Source: Pseudomonas viridiflava
Lineage (GTDB): Bacteria > Pseudomonadota > Gammaproteobacteria > Pseudomonadales > Pseudomonadaceae
DNA length: 64,000 nucleotides
Assembly: GCF_900582625.1 (NCBI RefSeq)
Contig: NZ_UTIQ01000001.1
Span: 682,001 to 746,000 of the forward strand
Direction of reading: 5' to 3'
Shown here: positions 48,769 through 57,421 of the stretch, piece by piece
How positions within the stretch are numbered: the stretch's first letter is position 1
Layout: every line of letters begins with the position of its first letter
The notes under the pieces: generated by a model
Database searches by the model: none
What the model was told of the DNA's origin: nothing
What the model saw: the letters and a program-made list of their open reading frames with translations, nothing else
Translations under genes and position numbers: made by a program

Positions 48769-50184
48769 TTAGGGCGTTGCTTGTTGCCAACCCCCGCCCA
48801 ACGCCAAAAACAAATTGATCTGCGCCATCGCCACCTGCGTATTCGCTGCCGCCAACTGCGCGCGCATGTCGGTGTAGGTTTTGGTGGCTTGCAGGTCGGC
48901 CAGAAACGAAGCGCGGCCGGCCTGGAAGAACTGGTGCGTCTGGTCCGCCGCCTGCTGCGCCGAATGCTCGGCGTCCGCCAGGGCGTCGCGGCGGTCGAGC
49001 ATGGCGCTGTATTGCACCAGTCCTGTCTGCGTTTCACGTACGGCGTTGAGCACCACACCGTCAAAATGCGCCAGCGCCGCTTGCGTCGCCGCCTCGGCTT
49101 CGCGAATGCGGGCACGAGCGCCGTTGGTGGGAATGGTCCAGCTGATCAGCGGGCCGAAGCCCCAACGATTTGTCGCCGGCTCGCCCAGGTGCTCAAGAAT
49201 GCCCACCGTGCCGACCGTCGCGCCAATGCTGATGTTCGGATAAAGCTGCCCGGTTGCCACGCCAATCTTCGCCGTGGCGGCGGCCAGATTGCGCTCGGCC
49301 TGGCGGATATCCGGGCGCCGCTTAAGCAACTCCGCGCCGTCGCCCACTGGCACCAGTTGGGCGATATGCGGCAGCTCGGCGCAGTCGCTCACCCCGGCTG
49401 GAAGCTCGCTGACCGGCTTGGCAACCAGCATCGACAACGTGAACAGTCCCGCCTGCTGGGCCGCGTCGTAGCGCGGCATTTCCGCGCGCAGCGATTTGAA
49501 CTGGGTTTGCGTGCGCGTCACCTGGGTTTCGTCACCGCGCCCGGCATCGCGCAGGCGTTGCACCAGGGTCACGCCTTTTTCTTGCAGGTCCAATGACTGC
49601 TGGGCAATGTGCCGTTCTTCATTGGCGGCGCACACCTGGGTGTAGGCGCGGACCACTTCGGCCACCAAGGTGATGCGCGCCGTGTCCGCTGCCGCCTGAG
49701 CCGCATCGGCATTTGCCTGCGCCGACTCGATACCGCGCTGCAAGGTGCCCCACAAATCGAATTGGTAGGAGGTGTTGATCGAGCCGCTGCCGATGTTCGC
49801 CACCGGCACTTTCTCCTCCAGCAGGAATGCCTCGCCGGACTCCTGCAAACGCTCCGCGCCAAACCGCGCGCTGCCGCTGAAGCCACCTTCGGCCTGCGCC
49901 TCTTCTACCTGCGTGCGGGCACGCGCCAGGTTGGCGGCCGCCACACGCAAATCGGTGTTGGACGCCAACGCCTGCTGCACCAATTGGTCCAGACGCGGGT
50001 CTTGGTAAAGCCGCCACCAGTCCGCCGGCACCGGCGCCGACACCACGTCGCTGTTGCCGGTTGCCAATTGCCCCTGCAAATCGCCGCGCTCAAGGGCCGC
50101 GTCTTTTGGCAATTGATAATCCGGGCCGACCGCCTGGCAGGCAGACAGCACCAGCGCGAAGCCCATCACTGCATAACGCTTCAT
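48769..50184 (-). CDS. Outer-membrane factor lipoprotein of an efflux system (NodT/OprM family)
   Basis: TolC-like channel that carries substrates across the periplasm and outer membrane. The 471-aa protein has a signal peptide with lipobox LSAC (Cys16) and CQAVGPDYQLP after it, two outer-membrane-efflux repeats and RRPDIRQAERNLAAATAKIG, a family signature. The start is ATG at 50182-50184, overlapping the HlyD-type gene by 4 bases; the longer frame lacks a signal peptide. Last gene of the MarR-FUSC operon. Confidence 0.9.
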   Translation of the reverse strand: MKRYAVMGFALVLSACQAVGPDYQLPKDAALERGDLQGQLATGNSDVVSAPVPADWWRLYQDPRLDQLVQQALASNTDLRVAAANLARARTQVEEAQAEGGFSGSARFGAERLQESGEAFLLEEKVPVANIGSGSINTSYQFDLWGTLQRGIESAQANADAAQAAADTARITLVAEVVRAYTQVCAANEERHIAQQSLDLQEKGVTLVQRLRDAGRGDETQVTRTQTQFKSLRAEMPRYDAAQQAGLFTLSMLVAKPVSELPAGVSDCAELPHIAQLVPVGDGAELLKRRPDIRQAERNLAAATAKIGVATGQLYPNISIGATVGTVGILEHLGEPATNRWGFGPLISWTIPTNGARARIREAEAATQAALAHFDGVVLNAVRETQTGLVQYSAMLDRRDALADAEHSAQQAADQTHQFFQAGRASFLADLQATKTYTDMRAQLAAANTQVAMAQINLFLALGGGWQQATP

Positions 50185-51071
50185 TGCTCGGGCTCCGCCT
50201 TGTCGCTGCCCTCGATGATCGACACCGTCGCGGTGCGCCCGGCAATCATGCGGAAGTCCGCTGGCACTTCGTCCAGCGAGATGCGCACGGGAATCCGTTG
50301 GGCCAATTGCACCCAACTGAATGCCGGGTTCACGTTTGGAAGCAAGTTGCTGCCACTGCTGCGGTCACGGTCTTCCACGGCAGCGGCCACGCTCTGCACG
50401 TGGCCGCGCAGGCGGCTGTTGTCGCCGAGCACGCGAATGTCCACGGCTTGGCCGACGCGAATGTGCTGCAGCTTGGTTTCTTCGAAATAACCGTCGATAT
50501 GGAACGACTCGCTGTCGACCACCGACAGCACCGGCCGGCCCGCTGTGACGAATTCATGGGCGCGCGGCGCGCGGTCGTTGAGGTAGCCGTCGACCGGGCT
50601 GCGAATCACCGAGCGCTCCAGGTTGAGCTTCGCGGCATCTACCGCCACCTGCGCGGCCGCCACAGCGGACTGCGCGCGGCTCTCGCGGGACTGGCTTTCT
50701 TCCAGCTGTTCGCGCGCAACCAAATTGCCCAAGCCGCGATTACGCTTGGCTTCACGCTGTGCCTGGGCCAGCGCTTCCTTGCGCTCGGCGGCGCTCGCTT
50801 CGGCCTGACGCAGTGCCAGGGTGAAGCGCTCCTGATCGATGGTGAACAGCACATCGCCGCGCTTGACCGGCTGGTTGTCATGCACGTTCACGCCCTCGAT
50901 CAGGCCAGACACATCAGGCGCGATCTGAATCACGTCGGCGCGGATATGCCCGTCGCGCGTCCACGGCGCAAACATGTAATACATCACCATGCGCCACACC
51001 ACGACGGCCGCCAGGGTCACCATCAACAACGTCAGGACCACGCGGCCCAAGGTCAACATCGGTTTTTTCAT
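50181..51071 (-). CDS. HlyD-family periplasmic adaptor (AaeA/EmrA-like)
   Basis: Membrane-fusion protein joining an inner-membrane pump to the outer-membrane factor. The 296-aa protein has one N-terminal helix (about residues 9-31). The barrel-sandwich motif VIQIAPDVSGLIEGVNVHDNQPVKRGDVLF and the returning lipoyl half RSPVDGYL lie around a coiled-coil hairpin rich in Ala/Glu/Arg. The ATG at 51069-51071 overlaps the DUF1656 stop. Domain makeup and neighbours match the AaeXAB aromatic-acid efflux family. Confidence 0.9.
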   Translation of the reverse strand: MKKPMLTLGRVVLTLLMVTLAAVVVWRMVMYYMFAPWTRDGHIRADVIQIAPDVSGLIEGVNVHDNQPVKRGDVLFTIDQERFTLALRQAEASAAERKEALAQAQREAKRNRGLGNLVAREQLEESQSRESRAQSAVAAAQVAVDAAKLNLERSVIRSPVDGYLNDRAPRAHEFVTAGRPVLSVVDSESFHIDGYFEETKLQHIRVGQAVDIRVLGDNSRLRGHVQSVAAAVEDRDRSSGSNLLPNVNPAFSWVQLAQRIPVRISLDEVPADFRMIAGRTATVSIIEGSDKAEPEQ

Positions 51072-51277
51072 AGCATCAGGCTTCGGCAAATGGCATCCAC
51101 CGCGCCAAGCAGCACGGCATAGAGAGCAACGTTAAACAGGGCCCGGTGCCAGACCAGGCGATAGAAGTGCGCGCGGTTCAATAGCCCGTGCACCAGCAGG
51201 TACAACACGTAGGTAAACGCCATCATCACCAGCAGCGTGGGTAGAAACACGCCGCTGATATCCAGATCACCGATCAC
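51068..51277 (-). CDS. DUF1656 small membrane protein (AaeX-like)
   Basis: 69-aa protein with two hydrophobic segments (GVFLPTLLVMMAFTYVLYLL and LFNVALYAVLLGAVDAI), the typical DUF1656/AaeX layout. It starts with GTG (51275-51277), overlapping the FUSC gene stop as GTGA. This family is nearly always found beside FUSC and HlyD efflux proteins; its role is unknown. Confidence 0.88.
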   Translation of the reverse strand: MIGDLDISGVFLPTLLVMMAFTYVLYLLVHGLLNRAHFYRLVWHRALFNVALYAVLLGAVDAICRSLML

Positions 51278-53364
51278 AAAGAGGCTCCATCGATACCGTA
51301 AGGAAGTTGCTCGGGCTCCTGACCCGCCTCAACCAGCACTTCCGCGCCCGGCAACAAGGCCAGACGCAAGCCGCTGAGGGCCAGCAAGCTGTGCAAGCGC
51401 GCCTGCTCGGCGTCGGCGCAGGCCGATACATTCAGCGCCCGTCGCGCACGGTCCATGGTCATCAACAGACCCACAGGGGCCGGCAGCCGCTCACCCGCTT
51501 TCAGGCAGGCGCGAAAGTACTCGCCCACATCCGCCACCACCTGCTGCAACTGGCCCTGCGCCGACTGCGGCAAGCGCGGCAAATACGCCAGCACATCGAG
51601 CAAACACAGCGCCACGCGCAGATCACGCAACGCGCCGCCCGTGTCCTGAGCGGTCTGGGTCAGGCGCGGCAAATGCTGCATCAGACGGTCCAGCATGCGC
51701 ACGCCCATGCGCCGATGCTCGGCCAGGGTTGCCGGCTCGGTGAGGGCGACGATGTCGCGCCAACTGAAACGGGTCATGCGTTTGGCCGCCACCTCCACGC
51801 CAAACGGGCGCATCACCAGGGTCCAGACAAACGCAAACAACAGCCCCACCGGCCCGGCGAGGTTGCTGTTGATAAAGGTCATGAAGTTGGCGTCGTAGGC
51901 GCCTTGGATGCTGATAAACGAAGAGGTGTTAACGATGGTCAGCAACATGCCCAAGTAAAAGCGCGGCTGCACGGTGAGCGTGCCCACGCAAATAAACGGC
52001 ACCGCAAACGCCAATACCAGCATGGGGAAGTCGTGCAGGTTCGGCAGGATCAGAAACAGGTACAGGCTGGCGAACAGCACCGACATCGCGGTCCAGAAAA
52101 AGAACCGATAAATCTGCGGCGCCGGGTCGTCCATCGCAGCGAAAAAGCTGCAGGCCACGGCGGCCAAAATGACGGCGCTGCCGCCGTCGGTCCAACCCAG
52201 CCCGATCCACAACAACGAGGCGACAATGATGGCGCTGATGGTGGAAAACACCGAATACAGCATCAGGCCTCGGTCGAAAAACGGCGTGAGACGGCCCAGG
52301 CGCCAGTGGCGATAAACCGCGCGCCACGGAGTTCGGTCATCCAGCAGCAACGCGTGCTGCAGGCTACGGCAGTCTTGCCACAAGTCGATCCATTCTCCCA
52401 GGCGGTACAAGGCGTTGGACAGCAGTAACTGCCGGCGCTCATCCAATGCCTCGGCGCTGGGTTGCAGCGCTTCAAGCTGATCACGCAAGGCGCGCCAGCG
52501 GGCGGGGTCGGCGTTATCGGTGGTGCTCAGGAGCCACTGCTGGGTCTCTCCTAAAAGTGGCGCAAGCATGGCGACCAGATCGGGCGAGCGACGCTCGATG
52601 GCAATCAGCGCGTCGTCCAGGCCGTCGATTACCGGCAGTAAATGAATCATCCGCCCGCGCAGTTCTTTGCTGTTGCGCACCGTCTGCGGCTGCGCCCCTT
52701 CGTGGGGAAGTTGGCCGATCATCAGCTCCAGCGAGTTAAAGCTGGCGACCATGGCGGCGCGCAGATTGCCCACCTCGGCAGGCGACGCGCCACGGGTAAG
52801 AAAGTGCTGACTGTAGCGTGTGGCATCGGCGAACCAGGCCTGGGCAGCATCCATGAAAACCGGCGCCAGGCGACGCGGCCAGAACACCGCGCCCACCACG
52901 GCGGCGCACACGATGCCGAGGAAAATTTCCTGCGTGCGCGACGAGGCGATATCGAACACCGCGTTGGGGTTATCCACCACCGGCAAGGCAATCAGCGGCA
53001 GCGTGTAGCCCGAGAGCATCAGCGCGTAGCTATTCGCCGTGCGCAGGTGCAGCGACAAAAACAGCAGCGTGCCGGTCCACAGCGCCACCACTATTGAAAG
53101 CATCAACGGCGCCTGCACAAACATCGGCACGAACAACACCGCCGCTGCCGCACCGACAAAGGTGCCGACCGCGCGGTACAGCGCCTTGGAACTGGTGGGG
53201 CCGACAAAGGGACTGGAAACGATATACACCGTGGCCATCGCCCAATAAGGACGCGGCATCTGCATGATCATGGCGATGTACAGCGCGAGCATCGAGGCGG
53301 CGAAGGTGCGCACCCCGTAAAACCAATCGCGCGCCGGTGGCATGCCGGCGAAAAAGCCGTTCAT
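51274..53364 (-). CDS. FUSC-family inner-membrane transporter (AaeB-like)
   Basis: Permease probably exporting aromatic carboxylic acids or similar compounds. The 696-aa protein has two clusters of about five or six helices (residues 14-170 and 370-520), each followed by a large cytoplasmic domain, the fusaric-acid-resistance layout. SMLALYIAMIMQMPRPYWAMATVYIVSSPFVGPTSSK near the N terminus is characteristic. It overlaps marR upstream and the DUF1656 gene downstream by 4 bases each. Confidence 0.9.
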   Translation of the reverse strand: MNGFFAGMPPARDWFYGVRTFAASMLALYIAMIMQMPRPYWAMATVYIVSSPFVGPTSSKALYRAVGTFVGAAAAVLFVPMFVQAPLMLSIVVALWTGTLLFLSLHLRTANSYALMLSGYTLPLIALPVVDNPNAVFDIASSRTQEIFLGIVCAAVVGAVFWPRRLAPVFMDAAQAWFADATRYSQHFLTRGASPAEVGNLRAAMVASFNSLELMIGQLPHEGAQPQTVRNSKELRGRMIHLLPVIDGLDDALIAIERRSPDLVAMLAPLLGETQQWLLSTTDNADPARWRALRDQLEALQPSAEALDERRQLLLSNALYRLGEWIDLWQDCRSLQHALLLDDRTPWRAVYRHWRLGRLTPFFDRGLMLYSVFSTISAIIVASLLWIGLGWTDGGSAVILAAVACSFFAAMDDPAPQIYRFFFWTAMSVLFASLYLFLILPNLHDFPMLVLAFAVPFICVGTLTVQPRFYLGMLLTIVNTSSFISIQGAYDANFMTFINSNLAGPVGLLFAFVWTLVMRPFGVEVAAKRMTRFSWRDIVALTEPATLAEHRRMGVRMLDRLMQHLPRLTQTAQDTGGALRDLRVALCLLDVLAYLPRLPQSAQGQLQQVVADVGEYFRACLKAGERLPAPVGLLMTMDRARRALNVSACADAEQARLHSLLALSGLRLALLPGAEVLVEAGQEPEQLPYGIDGASL

Positions 53365-53813
53365 GTCGGCGCCCCATTCTGGTTTCGGCCAGCGTCTTCA
53401 AAGGCACGCATCACGCGTAAGGTCGCTTCCAGGTCAGCCACCGAAATGTCTTTGAGCACATCGCGGCGCAGGCGCACCAACTCGTTTTCAATCGACTCGG
53501 CCAGCTCTCGACCACGCGGCGTCAGGCTCAGGGCTTTGGCGCGGCGATCGCTCGGGTCTTCGCAGCGACAAACAAGCCCCGAGCGGCACAGTTGATCCAA
53601 CAAGCGCACCAGTGACGGGCTTTCCAACCCCGATGCTTGCGCCACTGCCACCTGCCGCACGCCATCGCCCAGGCGCACGATCATCAACAGCGGCACTGCG
53701 CAGGCTTCGGAAATTCCGTAGTTGACCAGCGTGGCTTGGCAAATGCGTCGCCAATGGCGCGCAGTGGAAACCATGCCGCTGGTTATGCTGAGCTGGAGGG
53801 CGTCGAGGGTCAT
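53361..53813 (-). CDS. MarR-family transcriptional regulator
   Basis: 150-aa winged-helix dimer, probably the local repressor of the efflux operon. The DNA-binding part reads VAQASGLESPSLVRLLDQLCRSGLVCRCEDPSDRRAKALSLT, with the wing DPSDRRAK characteristic of MarR. I chose the ATG at 53811-53813; a GTG 9 bases upstream is an alternative. Neither has a clear ribosome site. First gene of the operon, with a dyad operator overlapping its own promoter. Confidence 0.9.
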   Translation of the reverse strand: MTLDALQLSITSGMVSTARHWRRICQATLVNYGISEACAVPLLMIVRLGDGVRQVAVAQASGLESPSLVRLLDQLCRSGLVCRCEDPSDRRAKALSLTPRGRELAESIENELVRLRRDVLKDISVADLEATLRVMRAFEDAGRNQNGAPT

Positions 53814-53830
53814 CGGAAACACGAGGAATT

Positions 53831-53877
53831 AATTAGTTAGCAAGCTAATTGTATTCTCGGAAATTTCCACGCGTCAA
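53831..53877 (-). promoter_or_regulatory. Promoter and candidate MarR operator of the efflux operon
   Basis: On the minus strand, -35 TTGACG (53872-53877), an 18-base spacer and -10 TACAAT (53848-53853). Immediately downstream, and sharing the first base of the -10, is the palindrome TTAGC-AA-GCTAA (53837-53848), which extends weakly to 53831-53850. A dyad at this position would block transcription when a MarR dimer is bound. Confidence 0.6.
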
Positions 53878-54003
53878 TTACCGCACGGTGACTTTACAAG
53901 CGTGTTTCAGCAGAAACTCAGTTGCTATTCCGAGCGGTTTTGAAGCTATGCCAAAAAGCTCTGGAAGCACCGTATTCAGGCGCTGGAAGGCCTAATTTCG
54001 GGG

Positions 54004-54033
54004 TTGTTTTTCGCCACAAAGTTGGCGTATCTT
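54004..54033 (+). promoter_or_regulatory. Possible promoter and long leader of the cold-shock gene
   Basis: TTGTTT (54004-54009), an 18-base spacer and TATCTT (54028-54033) would start an mRNA with a leader of about 155 bases, the length usual for cspA-type genes. A CCTCG/CGAGG hairpin (54143-54161) lies about 20 bases before the AAGGAA ribosome site. No other gene is seen in 53878-54194. Confidence 0.4.
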
Positions 54034-54194
54034 TTCGCCCACTGTGTTTGCATGGGTCGCTGTTGAATCGCGACCTGGTGCAGTAGATCTTCGATTTGCT
54101 ACATCCCGCTCGGCTTTTCTTACTCCCTGCAACCAGTCCAGCCCTCGATAGAAAACCGAGGCTGTCATCAACTCAAGTTCCAAGGAAATAAGAT

Positions 54195-54407
54195 ATGTCG
54201 AATCGTCAGAACGGTACCGTCAAGTGGTTTAACGACGAGAAAGGTTTTGGTTTCATCACTCCAGAAAGCGGTCCGGATCTGTTCGTGCACTTCCGCGCTA
54301 TCGAAGGCGACGGCTTCAAGAGCCTGAAAGAAGGCCAGAAAGTCAGCTTCGTTTCGGTACAAGGTCAAAAAGGCCTGCAGGCAGATCAAGTCCAAGTTAT
54401 CGGCTGA
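54195..54407 (+). CDS. Cold-shock domain protein (CspA family)
   Basis: 70-aa single-stranded nucleic-acid-binding protein. The five-stranded OB fold carries RNP1 (KGFGFI) and RNP2 (LFVHF). An AAGGAA ribosome site and long leader precede it and a strong terminator follows, so it is a single-gene unit. Whether it is cold-induced or constitutive cannot be read from the sequence. Confidence 0.96.
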   Translation: MSNRQNGTVKWFNDEKGFGFITPESGPDLFVHFRAIEGDGFKSLKEGQKVSFVSVQGQKGLQADQVQVIG

Positions 54408-54421
54408 TCCGAACGCGAAAC

Positions 54422-54451
54422 AAAAAGCCCCGCCAAGTGCGGGGCTTTTTG
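54422..54451 (+). terminator. Rho-independent terminator after the cold-shock gene
   Basis: AAAAAGCCCCGC/GCGGGGCTTTTT stem with a short loop and T-run, 15 bases after the stop. Confidence 0.93.
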
Positions 54452-54453
54452 TT

Positions 54454-54534
54454 GTAGGAGCCAGCTTGCTGGCGAATCCTGAAAACGCCATTCGCCGAGG
54501 TTTGCAGGGTTCGCGACCAAGGTCGCTCCTACAA
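54454..54534. repeat. REP doublet of a second subtype
   Basis: GTAGGAGCCAGCTTGCTGGC at about 54454-54473, with an inverted partner TTCGCGACCAAGGTCGCTCC ending near 54529. It resembles the GTAGGAGCGAGCTTGCTCGC class of pseudomonad REPs and differs from the GGCTTCAGCC type found elsewhere in this window. Confidence 0.75.
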
Positions 54535-54622
54535 CAGAGCCGGCCGACTAGACAGCGAGTTTTTTCCCAACACCACTTTTGCAGTAAAGTGCCTCGCGCT
54601 TTTCACTCACCGCGAGCCTTGC

Positions 54623-55117
54623 ATGTCCAAACGTCTTCTCCAGCCCCAGGGTGAGTTTGCCCCTGTTGCCCTGCCCCGCCGCCTTGCCGCGATGTTTTAT
54701 GACTTTCTGTTGTGTGTGGCCATCGCCATCGTTACCGGCCTGCTCTATCAGCAAGTGGTGCTGCGCCTGATCTTCGGCAGCGAGCGTTTGCAGGAGTTGG
54801 CCAACAACCGAGCGCTGGATGTTGATCCGGTATTTTCCACGGTGGTGCTGCTGGCCATTTTCGCCTTCTTCGCCAAGTTCTGGACCCACTCGGGCCAAAC
54901 GCTCGGCATGCAAGTGTGGGGCGTGCGCGTGCAGAACGCCGATGGCAGCGCCATCAGTCTGTGGCAGGCGTTGTTGCGGTTTATGGTGTCGATTGCTTCG
55001 TGGCTGTGCCTGGGCTTGGGTTTTTTCTGGGTGCTGTGGGACAAGCAAAAACGCAGCTGGCATGACATCTATTCGGAAACGCGCTTGGTGCATATTCCGA
55101 AGAAGAAAAAACAGTAG
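54623..55117 (+). CDS. RDD-family membrane protein
   Basis: 164-aa inner-membrane protein with three or four hydrophobic segments. The family's charged residues are readable in PRRLAAMFYDFLL (Arg, Asp) and in the cytosolic WGVRVQNADGSAIS. KKKKQ ends the protein. The RDD family includes putative Na+/H+ exchangers and uncharacterised proteins; no role is assigned. It converges with lptG across a terminator. Confidence 0.88.
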   Translation: MSKRLLQPQGEFAPVALPRRLAAMFYDFLLCVAIAIVTGLLYQQVVLRLIFGSERLQELANNRALDVDPVFSTVVLLAIFAFFAKFWTHSGQTLGMQVWGVRVQNADGSAISLWQALLRFMVSIASWLCLGLGFFWVLWDKQKRSWHDIYSETRLVHIPKKKKQ

Positions 55118-55123
55118 CGCGAT

Positions 55124-55193
55124 GTTGGGCTTCGCTTTGCTCAACCCAACCTACAACATGCCGTAGGTTGGGTTGAGCAAAGCGAAGCCCAAC
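55124..55193. repeat. Perfect 31-bp inverted repeat, GTTGGGCTTCGC type
   Basis: The left arm 55124-55154 is the exact reverse complement of the right arm 55163-55193, separated by 8 bases. The arms begin GTTGGGCTTCGCTTTGCTCA. A single related element lies at 24412-24444. It stands between the RDD gene and lptG, ahead of a separate terminator. Confidence 0.85.
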
Positions 55194-55204
55194 GAAAACG
55201 GGTA

Positions 55205-55232
55205 CAAAAAAGCCGGCACTAAGCCGGCTTTT
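55205..55232. terminator. Bidirectional terminator between the RDD gene and lptG
   Basis: AAAAAAGCCGGC/GCCGGCTTTTCTTT stem with a 5-base loop, T-rich in both readings. It ends the two convergent units. Confidence 0.88.
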
Positions 55233-55245
55233 CTTTGCGCGAGAT

Positions 55246-56307
55246 TTACCCCGCCCGCCTCAACATCCAGAACCCGGCCACCGCACAGATCAAGCTCGGT
55301 ATCAGCACCGCCAGCAGCGGCGGGAAGCCGAACACCAGGCTCGAGGGTCCGAGCAGATCCTGGGCGATGCGGAACACAAAGCCCACCAGCACGCCGGTAA
55401 ACACGCGCTGCCCGAGGGTTACCGAACGCAGCGGGCCGAAGATGAACGAGATGGCCATCAGCACCAGCGCGGCGGTCACCACCGGTTGCAGCACTTTGGT
55501 CCAGAACGCCAGCCAATATTTACCGTTGGCCAAGCCCTGGTCGGCCAGGTAGTGGATGTAACGCCACAAGCCCGTCACCGACAACGCTTCCGGCTCCAGC
55601 ACCACCGTGCCGAGCAGTTGCGGGGTCAGCTGCACGTCCCAGCGCTCGGTCGGGGTTTGCACCACTTCAGTGTTGCGCTCGTGGAACACGGTGGTGGCGA
55701 CGTCTTCAAGCTGCCAGTGATCGCCCTGGTACTGGGCTTTCTTGGCGAAGCTCGACGACTGCAGGTGCCGCTCTTTGTCGAATTCGTAGCGCGTCACGCC
55801 ATACAGCACGCCATTGGGCTGCACGGCGTTGATATGCACAAACTCATTGCCCTGCCGGTGCCACACGCCACGCTTGGAGCTCTGCGCTTCGCCGCCGCCC
55901 TGGGCCATGGAGCGGCTGGCCTGGCCGATGTTCTCGCTCCAGGGCGCGAGGTATTCACCAATCAGCACGCCGGCCAACATCAGCACCAGCATCGGCTTCA
56001 TCACCGCCCAAACAATACGGCCGACCGACACACCGGCCGCTCGCATAATGGTCAGTTCGCTGCTGCTGGCCAGGCTACCCAGACCAATCAGGCAACCGAT
56101 CAACGCGGCCATCGGCAGCATTTCATACACCCGCCGGGGCGAGGTCAGGAACACGTACCACGCCGCGTCGTCCAGGCCGTAGCTGCCTTGCACGTCGCCG
56201 AGTTCGTCGATAAAGGCGAACAGCAACGCCAGGCCAACGATGATGCCCAGCACCGACAAAATGGCGAAAAACACCGCTTTGCCGATGTAACGATCCAACT
56301 TAACCAT
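55246..56307 (-). CDS. lptG: LPS export ABC transporter permease LptG
   Basis: Inner-membrane half of the LptB2FG complex that extracts LPS for transport to the surface. The 353-aa protein has three N-terminal helices, a periplasmic jellyroll domain (about 130-260) and three C-terminal helices. It starts MVKLDRYIGKAVFFAILSV, and its ATG overlaps the lptF stop by 8 bases. Confidence 0.95.
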   Translation of the reverse strand: MVKLDRYIGKAVFFAILSVLGIIVGLALLFAFIDELGDVQGSYGLDDAAWYVFLTSPRRVYEMLPMAALIGCLIGLGSLASSSELTIMRAAGVSVGRIVWAVMKPMLVLMLAGVLIGEYLAPWSENIGQASRSMAQGGGEAQSSKRGVWHRQGNEFVHINAVQPNGVLYGVTRYEFDKERHLQSSSFAKKAQYQGDHWQLEDVATTVFHERNTEVVQTPTERWDVQLTPQLLGTVVLEPEALSVTGLWRYIHYLADQGLANGKYWLAFWTKVLQPVVTAALVLMAISFIFGPLRSVTLGQRVFTGVLVGFVFRIAQDLLGPSSLVFGFPPLLAVLIPSLICAVAGFWMLRRAG

Positions 56308-57421
56308 GCGCCAACTCCCGCGCCATGCGGCGACCCGCCAACTTCAGGCGCATCGGCTCCCAGAATTGCAGCGTCAGACCAATCAGCAAAAATAAACCGT
56401 GTACCCACCACAAGCCGAGGCTCATGGGAATTTTGCCCTTGTCCAACGCGCCGCGAGCAGCGATCAGCAACGACAGATAAGCCATATAAAGAAGGATGGC
56501 CGGCAGCAACTTGAGGAAGCGGCCCTGGCGTGGGTTCACCCGCGACAGCGGCACCGCCAGCAAGGTGACCACAAACACCAGCAGGGGAATGGATAGGCGC
56601 CATTGCAGTTCGGCCTGATGGCGTGGCTCGTCGCTGCCAATCAGCTCGCGGGTGGTCAGCGCTTCACGCTCGCTGATGTCGCTGCTGACTTCCGGCTTCA
56701 CCAGCAACACGCCGTAGGTGTCGTACTTGATGGCGCGGTAGTCGGCAGCGCCGGGGTTGCCGTCGTAGCGGTAGCCATTTTCCAGAATCAGGTAGCGGCT
56801 GCCGTCGGGCTGAATTTCCTGGCGGCCTTTATCGGCCACCAGCACGGTGATCCCGCGCTCTTTATCGCCCTCTTTCGACAGGCGTTTTTCCGAGATGAAA
56901 ATGCCGCCCAATTGGCTGCGGTCATCCGACATTTCCTGCGTGTAAGTCACGCGCGTGCCGCTGCGCATGGCCTGGAAGCGGCCGGGAACCAGGGTGTCGA
57001 ATTCGGTGAGGGCGTCTTGCTCATTGAGAATTTTCGCCACCTGCGCCACGCCTTGCGGCGCCAGGCCCATGCTCAGCCACGCCACAATCAGTGCAACCAG
57101 CGTGGCTGGCGCCAAGGTGTAGGCCAGCAAGCGCTGCTGGCTCATGCCGGTGGCGGCCAGCACGGTCATTTCGCTGTCCAGGTACAAACGCCCGTATGCC
57201 AGCAAAATACCGAGGAACAACCCCAGCGGCAGAATCAGCTCAAGAAAGCCCGGCAGGCGAAAGCCCATGATCAAAAACAGCACGCCCGGATCGAGCGCAC
57301 CCTGCGCAGCCTGCGCCAGGTACTTAATGAAGCGACCACTCATGATGATCACCAACAACACGGCACTCACCGCGCTGAGGGTCAGCAACACTTCACGTGA
57401 CAGATAACGGAAGACAATCAA
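56300..57421 (-). CDS. lptF: LPS export ABC transporter permease LptF
   Basis: Partner permease of LptG. I chose the TTG at 57419-57421, giving 373 aa that begin xIVFRYLSREVLLTLSAVSA, because GGAG stands 8 bases before it; the GTG at 57430 abuts the same ribosome site and is unlikely. Six helices surround a periplasmic jellyroll domain, as in LptG. Divergent from pepA. Confidence 0.93.
   Translation of the reverse strand: MIVFRYLSREVLLTLSAVSAVLLVIIMSGRFIKYLAQAAQGALDPGVLFLIMGFRLPGFLELILPLGLFLGILLAYGRLYLDSEMTVLAATGMSQQRLLAYTLAPATLVALIVAWLSMGLAPQGVAQVAKILNEQDALTEFDTLVPGRFQAMRSGTRVTYTQEMSDDRSQLGGIFISEKRLSKEGDKERGITVLVADKGRQEIQPDGSRYLILENGYRYDGNPGAADYRAIKYDTYGVLLVKPEVSSDISEREALTTRELIGSDEPRHQAELQWRLSIPLLVFVVTLLAVPLSRVNPRQGRFLKLLPAILLYMAYLSLLIAARGALDKGKIPMSLGLWWVHGLFLLIGLTLQFWEPMRLKLAGRRMARELAHG

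Noticed and set aside
53992..54183. 63-codon frame on the minus strand upstream of the cold-shock gene
   Set aside because: Falls in the likely leader and promoter of the cold-shock gene; no ribosome site and no similarity that I recognise.
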